This document shows positions 1-2,976 of a DNA stretch of 5,252 bases, one piece after another. The notes below the pieces were generated by a model. That model ran no database searches and was not told where the DNA came from. It was given only the letters and a program-made list of their open reading frames with translations. The position numbers and the translations under genes were made by a program. Where the stretch lies: positions 1-5,252 of the forward strand of contig JAHUZY010000129.1 in the NCBI GenBank assembly GCA_019264505.1. The letters run 5' to 3'. Within the stretch, counting starts at the first letter, position 1; every line of letters starts with the position of its first letter. This DNA is from Phenylobacterium sp. (GTDB taxonomy: Bacteria > Pseudomonadota > Alphaproteobacteria > Caulobacterales > Caulobacteraceae).

Positions 1-59
1 GCTCAGCGCCGCGCGCGGATCTCTGACCTCTCCGCCGGCAAAGCTCGGCGAGCCGCGTC

Positions 60-494
60 CTAACTGTTCGAAGGCTTTGACGCGGGCGGGTCGCTGGAGG
101 CGCCATCCTCAGTCAGCGGGGGATACTGGTCGGGGCGCGCCAGATAGTAGGCGATCCCCGGGGTCCCGTTCTCGCCGGCGACCGCGCAACTATACACCCG
201 TCCCTCAAAGCCGCCTCTTTGAGCGCGTTTGGCCAGGCGCGCGGCCTCGACAGCCTCGGGACTGAGGCCGGCGGCGGCGGTCAGGGCCATCAATACCTCG
301 CTGACGTCGGCCAGTTCCTCAAGGAGGTCATCGGCCGTTGCGACGGCGACCTCCTCAGCCTCCTCCAGGAGTTTCGCTTTGAGCGCGGCGAGGAACTCAG
401 CGTCTCCGAGCCGGTGGCAGAACACGGTCAGGCCTTGCTCGCGCATCATCTGGGGAAGGCCGTCGCGGATGAGCTTCTCCACCCGAAACCGCAT
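60..494 (-). CDS. MazG/PRA-PH-like nucleoside triphosphate pyrophosphohydrolase
   Basis: A 144-residue protein of the all-alpha NTP pyrophosphatase (MazG/phosphoribosyl-ATP pyrophosphohydrolase-like) superfamily. The N-terminus carries KLIRDGLP (residues 7-14), matching the family's KLVRDKIP-type opening. The metal-binding pattern is visible as EEAEE (44-48) followed by EELAD (59-63), that is ExxE and then ExxD. RAQRGGFEGRVY (about 91-102) matches the usual RGGF-containing end of the domain. Family members hydrolyse NTPs, often non-canonical ones, to NMP plus pyrophosphate in the cytoplasm; the substrate here cannot be read from sequence. The domain fills about 100 residues. The remaining 40 or so form a Pro/Ser/Asp-rich tail that looks disordered. 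The ATG overlaps the TAA of cicA (TAATG), and an AAGGA lies 9 nt upstream, so it is probably translationally coupled to cicA. It is unlikely to be the histidine-pathway HisE, because there is no his gene context and the N-terminus is of the house-cleaning type. Confidence 0.85.
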   Translation of the reverse strand: MRFRVEKLIRDGLPQMMREQGLTVFCHRLGDAEFLAALKAKLLEEAEEVAVATADDLLEELADVSEVLMALTAAAGLSPEAVEAARLAKRAQRGGFEGRVYSCAVAGENGTPGIAYYLARPDQYPPLTEDGASSDPPASKPSNS

Positions 495-1111
495 TAGGGG
501 GTTTCCTTGAACACCCGATAGCCTGGTTCGTCGGCGATCCTCAGCATCTCCCGGTCGCCGCTGGTGTCGCCATAGGCGGCCCGCAGGCGAAGGTCGGGAC
601 CAAAGACCGCCTGCAGGCGCGACACCTTCTCAGGTCCCCGGCAGTTGCGGCCCTCGAACATACCGGCCACCCGGTCCTCGGAATCGAAGGCCAGGCGGGT
701 GGCGATCAGATGATCGGCCCCCAGGCCCCGGGCGAAGGGCTGGACGATGATATCTGGCGAGGCGGTGACAATGACCATGGTCGCCCGCCGACCGCGCCAG
801 CGCCGCCAGGTGTGCAGGGCGTCAGGTCGCAGAAGGCGCGGGGCGTAGGCCTCGGCGAAGGCGCGAGCCTCGGCCTCCAGCTCGGCCCTGGGGACGCCGA
901 GTAGAAACTCCCGCACGGCGGCGGCCTTGATGCGGCCCCGGTTGCGATGGAAGAGGTAGCTGGCGCCGGCTGGCGCAAGGCGGCGCATGCCACGGGCGTA
1001 GCGAGCCCCGCCCGCCCGCCAGCGCAGGAAGGCGGTGAAGCTGTCCTTTGTGGTGAGCGTGCCATCGAAGTCGAAGGCCACGACGCCCGTGTCGTCAGCC
1101 GGATCGTCCAT
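494..1111 (-). CDS. cicA: CicA-like HAD-IB family phosphatase
   Basis: A 205-residue HAD-superfamily hydrolase. Motif I is DFDGT with nucleophile D14 and acid D16. Motif II is the Thr of MVIVTASPD (T116). Motif III is K162 in GPEKV. Motif IV is GDTSGDREM, with D182 and D186 binding Mg2+. The layout (helical cap between motifs I and II, HAD-IB type) is that of the phosphoserine phosphatase/PgpC group. In Caulobacter crescentus a gene pointing opposite to clpP and clpX and lying between them was named cicA; its protein is a phosphatase-superfamily member whose dosage affects growth and cell shape. Orientation and position here match on the clpX side; clpP itself is not in the window. The end of the protein (RLRAAYGDTSGDREMLRIADEPGYRV) resembles E. 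coli PgpC in spacing, so a phospholipid-phosphate substrate is possible, but no clear membrane segment is seen. The gene leads a unit with the downstream pyrophosphohydrolase gene. Confidence 0.88.
   Translation of the reverse strand: MDDPADDTGVVAFDFDGTLTTKDSFTAFLRWRAGGARYARGMRRLAPAGASYLFHRNRGRIKAAAVREFLLGVPRAELEAEARAFAEAYAPRLLRPDALHTWRRWRGRRATMVIVTASPDIIVQPFARGLGADHLIATRLAFDSEDRVAGMFEGRNCRGPEKVSRLQAVFGPDLRLRAAYGDTSGDREMLRIADEPGYRVFKETP
504..508 (-). promoter_or_regulatory. Ribosome binding site of the pyrophosphohydrolase gene, inside cicA
   Basis: On the minus strand AAGGA lies 9 nt before the ATG at 494, within the last codons of cicA. It supports the ATG that overlaps the cicA stop codon as the true start and makes ribosome re-initiation plausible. 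Confidence 0.6.
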
Positions 1112-1114
1112 GAT

Positions 1115-1120
1115 TCCCCC
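1115..1120 (-). promoter_or_regulatory. Closely spaced ribosome binding site of cicA
   Basis: On the minus strand GGGGGA ends only about 3-4 nt before the ATG at 1111. This spacing is shorter than the usual 5-10 nt and suggests weak initiation. It overlaps a GANTC methylation site (1112-1116). It still supports 1111 as the start, since the next HAD residues (D14) come shortly after. Confidence 0.4.
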
Positions 1121-1140
1121 AAAAAACGCGGCTTGCGCCG
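1121..1140 (-). terminator. Short hairpin plus T6 in the cicA leader (terminator- or attenuator-like)
   Basis: On the minus strand CGGC-GCAA-GCCG (1140-1129) forms a 4-bp all-GC stem with a GNRA-type loop. It is followed by CG and then six T (1126-1121), directly ahead of the cicA ribosome binding site. The stem is short, so termination would be partial at best. It would act only on transcripts starting upstream of it. Confidence 0.25.
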
Positions 1141-1170
1141 AAATAGCGCAGTCTGGCCCCTGGACTGCAA
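1140..1170 (-). promoter_or_regulatory. Possible housekeeping promoter of cicA
   Basis: On the minus strand GCTATTTC (1147-1140) matches 7 of 8 positions of the alphaproteobacterial -10 element GCTANAWC. The best -35 candidate, TTGCAG (1170-1165), lies 17 nt upstream of it, which is longer than the usual 10-14 nt for this pairing. The predicted start (about 1133) would fall inside the leader hairpin, so promoter and hairpin may not act together. Confidence 0.3.
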
Positions 1171-1261
1171 CCGCCCCGAGCCGCCTTGCCAGAACCGGGC
1201 CGATGCAACCGGGGGCGCAAACAGCGCATTCCCCTTTTCCCGCAAGGGAGTCGTGGGGCGA

Positions 1262-1289
1262 CTTGCGTCAATCCGATACAATCCCATCT
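1262..1289 (+). promoter_or_regulatory. Sigma32-like (heat-shock) promoter upstream of clpX
   Basis: CTTGCG (1262-1267), a 14-nt spacer, then TCCCATCT (1282-1289). The -10 matches 7 of 8 bases of the E. coli sigma32 element CCCCATNT, and the -35 has the invariant CTTG. Transcription would begin near 1296, giving a leader of about 195 nt. A housekeeping-like TACAAT (1277-1282) overlaps, but with no -35 at the right distance. Confidence 0.45.
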
Positions 1290-1454
1290 AGAGATTCGAA
1301 ATTGCGCGCCATCCGGCCGGGCTGGCCACCTGACGCGTCAGGACCGGCAAGGCTTGTGATCCTGGCGCGGATCGGGGAATGTCAAGGATTGGACAACCCC
1401 CGGCGCGTATCCTGCAAGGACGGCGGGAAAACGCCGCCCGCGCCACGGGCACGG

Positions 1455-1475
1455 TTTCGACCGACGTCGTCGAGA
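1455..1475 (+). repeat. 7-bp inverted repeat just upstream of the clpX start
   Basis: TTTCGAC (1455-1461) can pair with GTCGAGA (1469-1475), with one G-U pair and a 7-nt loop. It ends 14 nt before the ATG and could sit at the edge of the ribosome site. The pairing is modest and may be chance. Confidence 0.2.
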
Positions 1476-1477
1476 GA

Positions 1478-1482
1478 GTGAG
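1478..1482 (+). promoter_or_regulatory. Weak ribosome binding site of clpX
   Basis: GTGAG lies 7 nt before the ATG at 1490, in a purine-rich run. It is only a partial anti-Shine-Dalgarno match, but it supports 1490 over the in-frame ATG at 1379, which has GGGGA placed directly against it. Confidence 0.4.
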
Positions 1483-1489
1483 ACTAAAC

Positions 1490-2752
1490 ATGACCAAGGC
1501 CGCGAGCGGGGACTCCAAGAGCACGCTGTATTGCTCCTTCTGCGGAAAGAGCCAGCATGAAGTCCGCAAGCTCATCGCGGGCCCCACGGTGTTCATCTGC
1601 GATGAATGCGTCGAGCTCTGCATGGACATCATTCGCGAGGAGCACAAGATCTCCTTCGTGAAGTCGAAGGATGGCGTCCCGACGCCTCGCGAGATCCGCG
1701 AAGTCCTCGACGATTACGTGATCGGCCAGGATCACGCCAAGAAGGTCCTCTCGGTCGCGGTGCACAATCACTACAAGCGCCTGAACCACGCCACGAAGAA
1801 TAACGATGTTGAGCTGGGCAAGGCCAACATCATGCTGATCGGCCCCACGGGCACCGGCAAGACCCTGCTGGCCCAGACGCTCGCCCGAATCATCGACGTG
1901 CCCTTCACCGTGGCCGACGCCACGACCCTGACCGAAGCCGGTTATGTGGGTGAAGACGTCGAGAACATCATCCTCAAGCTGCTGCAATCGGCCGACTACA
2001 ATGTCGAGCGGGCCCAGCGGGGCATCGTCTATATCGACGAGGTCGATAAGATCAGCCGCAAGTCGGACAACCCCTCCATCACCCGCGATGTGTCGGGCGA
2101 GGGCGTCCAGCAGGCCCTGCTGAAGATCATGGAAGGCACGGTGGCCTCCGTCCCGCCCCAGGGCGGGCGCAAGCATCCGCAGCAGGAGTTCCTGCAGGTG
2201 GACACCACCAACATCCTGTTCATCTGCGGCGGCGCCTTCGCCGGCCTCGACAAGATCATTTCGGCCCGCGGGCAGGGGACCTCCATCGGCTTCGGCGCCA
2301 AGGTCTCCGACCCCGACGACCGGCGGACCGGCGAGATCTTCCGCCGCGTAGAGCCCGACGATCTGCTGCGTTTCGGCCTGATCCCGGAATTCATCGGCCG
2401 TCTGCCGGTGATCGCCACCCTGGACGACCTGGACGAGGAAGCCCTGGTCAAGATCCTGACCGAGCCGAAGAACGCCTTCGTCAAGCAGTACCAGCGCCTG
2501 TTCGACATGGAGAATGTCGGCCTGACCTTTACCGACGACGCCCTCAACGCCGTGGCCCGCAAGGCCATTGCGCGCAAGACCGGCGCCCGGGGCCTGCGCT
2601 CGATCCTGGAAGGCATCCTGCTCGACACCATGTACGAGCTGCCGACCTATGACGGCGTCGAAGAGGTCGTGGTCAACGCCGAGGTCGTCGAGGGTCGCGC
2701 CCAGCCGCTGATCATCTATGCCGAGCGTCGGGATAAGGGCGGGGCGGCCTGA
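1490..2752 (+). CDS. clpX: ClpX, ATP-dependent unfoldase subunit of ClpXP protease
   Basis: A 420-residue hexameric AAA+ unfoldase that recognises tagged or regulatory proteins, unfolds them and feeds them into ClpP in the cytoplasm. Visible parts in order: an N-terminal zinc-binding domain with C15, C18, C37 and C40; Walker A GPTGTGKT (118-125); pore-1 loop GYVG (151-154); Walker B with D183-E184 (YIDEVDK); the pore-2 segment RDVSGEG; the RKH loop (227-229); the ClpP-docking IGF loop (266-268); and sensor-2 arginine R367 in GARGLRSI. All essential motifs are intact and the length equals the usual 420 or so. The frame stays open upstream to an ATG at 1379, but the extra 37 residues are Arg-rich, unlike any ClpX N-terminus, and poorly placed for a ribosome site. 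In Caulobacter ClpX is essential and controls CtrA degradation. The stop codon lies in the loop of a strong hairpin. Confidence 0.98.
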   Translation: MTKAASGDSKSTLYCSFCGKSQHEVRKLIAGPTVFICDECVELCMDIIREEHKISFVKSKDGVPTPREIREVLDDYVIGQDHAKKVLSVAVHNHYKRLNHATKNNDVELGKANIMLIGPTGTGKTLLAQTLARIIDVPFTVADATTLTEAGYVGEDVENIILKLLQSADYNVERAQRGIVYIDEVDKISRKSDNPSITRDVSGEGVQQALLKIMEGTVASVPPQGGRKHPQQEFLQVDTTNILFICGGAFAGLDKIISARGQGTSIGFGAKVSDPDDRRTGEIFRRVEPDDLLRFGLIPEFIGRLPVIATLDDLDEEALVKILTEPKNAFVKQYQRLFDMENVGLTFTDDALNAVARKAIARKTGARGLRSILEGILLDTMYELPTYDGVEEVVVNAEVVEGRAQPLIIYAERRDKGGAA

Positions 2753-2763
2753 GGGCCGCCCTG
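2740..2763 (+). terminator. GC-rich hairpin enclosing the clpX stop codon
   Basis: GGGCGGCC (2742-2749) pairs perfectly with GGCCGCCC (2754-2761) across a TGAG loop that contains the clpX TGA. Two further outer pairs (G2741-T2762 wobble, C2740-G2763) make a 10-bp stem. No proper T tract follows (only a broken GTTTCTGTTG), so it may be an inefficient terminator, a 3'-end stabiliser or the foot of a Rho-dependent terminator. Confidence 0.4.
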
Positions 2764-2779
2764 ATCACGGGTTTCTGTT

Positions 2780-2810
2780 GCGGCGCCGAAGACAAGTTGT
2801 CGCGCGCCGC
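2780..2810 (+). repeat. Nested inverted repeat between clpX and lon
   Basis: Outer arms GCGGCGC (2780-2786) and GCGCCGC (2804-2810) are perfect complements. Within them is a second perfect dyad, GACAA-G-TTGTC (2791-2801), nearly centred on the same axis. As DNA it resembles an operator ending about 10 bp upstream of the lon -35. As RNA it would be a stable hairpin without a U tract at the end of the clpX transcript. Confidence 0.35.
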
Positions 2811-2820
2811 CCCGGCGCCG

Positions 2821-2848
2821 CTTGAACCGCGGTCCGAAGCGTCCACAT
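2821..2848 (+). promoter_or_regulatory. Sigma32-like (heat-shock) promoter of lon
   Basis: CTTGAA (2821-2826) is a full match to the sigma32 -35 core. After a 16-nt spacer comes CCACAT (2843-2848), close to CCCCAT, followed by AAAT. The start would be near 2855, giving a leader of about 120 nt. lon is a classical heat-shock gene, which fits. Confidence 0.5.
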
Positions 2849-2926
2849 AAATAGTCTGAAGACACCGCCACACCGGCGGACGGACCGTCCGACTCAGGCG
2901 CATCGTCTGAGGTAACCGCGGCCCGA
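2825..2926 (+). repeat. Direct repeat AACCGCGGYCCGA spanning the lon promoter and leader
   Basis: AACCGCGGTCCGA (2825-2837) recurs as AACCGCGGCCCGA (2914-2926) with one difference, 89 bp apart. The first copy lies in the spacer of the lon promoter, the second in the leader. Each contains the palindrome CCGCGG. It could be a paired protein-binding site or chance in GC-rich DNA. Confidence 0.25.
2877..2891 (+). repeat. 15-bp perfect palindrome in the lon leader
   Basis: CGGACGG-A-CCGTCCG is perfectly symmetric about A2884. It lies some 20-35 bp downstream of the predicted transcription start, an operator-like position, and its last base is the first base of a GANTC site (2891-2895). In RNA it gives a 6-bp GC stem with a 3-nt loop. 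A further pair, CTCAG (2893-2897) with CTGAG (2907-2911), can follow it. Confidence 0.4.
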
Positions 2927-2947
2927 GGGTCGAGCCCTGCTTTTTTT
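2926..2947 (+). terminator. Hairpin plus T7 in the lon leader, attenuator-like
   Basis: AGGGT (2926-2930) pairs with GCCCT (2934-2938), including one U-G, across a CGA loop. GC follows and then seven T (2941-2947). This is the form of a weak intrinsic terminator, yet it sits downstream of the predicted lon promoter and only 29 nt before the lon ATG. It may terminate clpX read-through, attenuate lon, or exist mainly for the U tract's pairing with the lon ribosome site. Confidence 0.35.
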
Positions 2948-2975
2948 CCGAGGGGGCCGACCGGGAGTGAAAGCA
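2938..2975 (+). promoter_or_regulatory. Predicted hairpin masking the lon ribosome binding site
   Basis: TGCTTTTTTTCC (2938-2949) faces GGAGTGAAAGCA (2964-2975). There are six continuous Watson-Crick pairs next to the ATG (TGCTTT with AAAGCA), two G-U pairs around one U-U mismatch, then A-U and two G-C pairs that cover the Shine-Dalgarno sequence. The loop is 14 nt. U-rich, imperfect pairing over a Shine-Dalgarno sequence is the hallmark of fourU/ROSE-like RNA thermometers. This was found by eye; stability was not calculated. Confidence 0.4.
2963..2967 (+). promoter_or_regulatory. Ribosome binding site of lon
   Basis: GGGAG lies 9 nt before the ATG at 2977 and continues as GGAGTGA, close to the full anti-16S complement. 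It is strong on paper but can be buried in the 2938-2975 hairpin. Confidence 0.75.
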
Positions 2976-2976
2976 T

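Larger units (their letters stand above)
1112..1489. other. Divergent control region between cicA and clpX
   Basis: A 378-bp stretch without a convincing gene. It holds GANTC sites at 1112, 1248 and 1293, a sigma32-like promoter toward clpX (1262-1289), a possible cicA promoter (1140-1170) and a 7-bp stem just before the clpX start. In C. crescentus clpX is reported to have at least three promoters in the corresponding region, so more start sites may exist than are marked here. Overlapping open frames here are by-products of high GC. Confidence 0.7.
1112..1515. other. Cluster of four GANTC (CcrM-type methylation) sites
   Basis: GATTC at 1112-1116, GAGTC at 1248-1252, GATTC at 1293-1297 and GACTC at 1511-1515. 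The first touches the cicA start codon, the third lies about where clpX transcripts from the sigma32-like promoter would begin, and the fourth is in the eighth and ninth codons of clpX. Seven others were counted by eye in the rest of the window (681, 1887, 2891, 3385, 3450, 3829, 4873). CcrM methylation of GANTC in Caulobacter promoters is known to tie transcription to replication; that it does so here is inference. Confidence 0.5.

Noticed and set aside
35..55. GCTCGGCGAGC dyad near the left edge as a terminator for the converging genes
   Set aside because: The stem is 4 bp with a 3-nt loop and lacks a U tract in either direction.
1236..1250. CCC-GCAA-GGG hairpin upstream of clpX as a terminator
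   Set aside because: The stem is only 4-5 bp and no T tract follows on either strand.
706..1291. Overlapping open frames on both strands across cicA and its upstream region
   Set aside because: None has family motifs or a credible ribosome site, while cicA in the same stretch has all four HAD motifs.
1389..1413. TTGGAC...TATCCT as a housekeeping promoter for clpX
   Set aside because: The spacer is about 13 nt and the -10 is poor. It may be one of several clpX promoters but is not supportable by eye.
1379..1489. ATG at 1379 as the clpX start, adding 37 residues
   Set aside because: The extension is Arg-rich and foreign to ClpX, GGGGA touches the ATG with no spacing, and the ATG at 1490 gives the standard 420-residue protein.
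1484..2176. 230-codon minus-strand open frame inside clpX
   Set aside because: It is antisense to intact clpX domains, with Leu/Asp/Val-rich composition typical of shadow frames.
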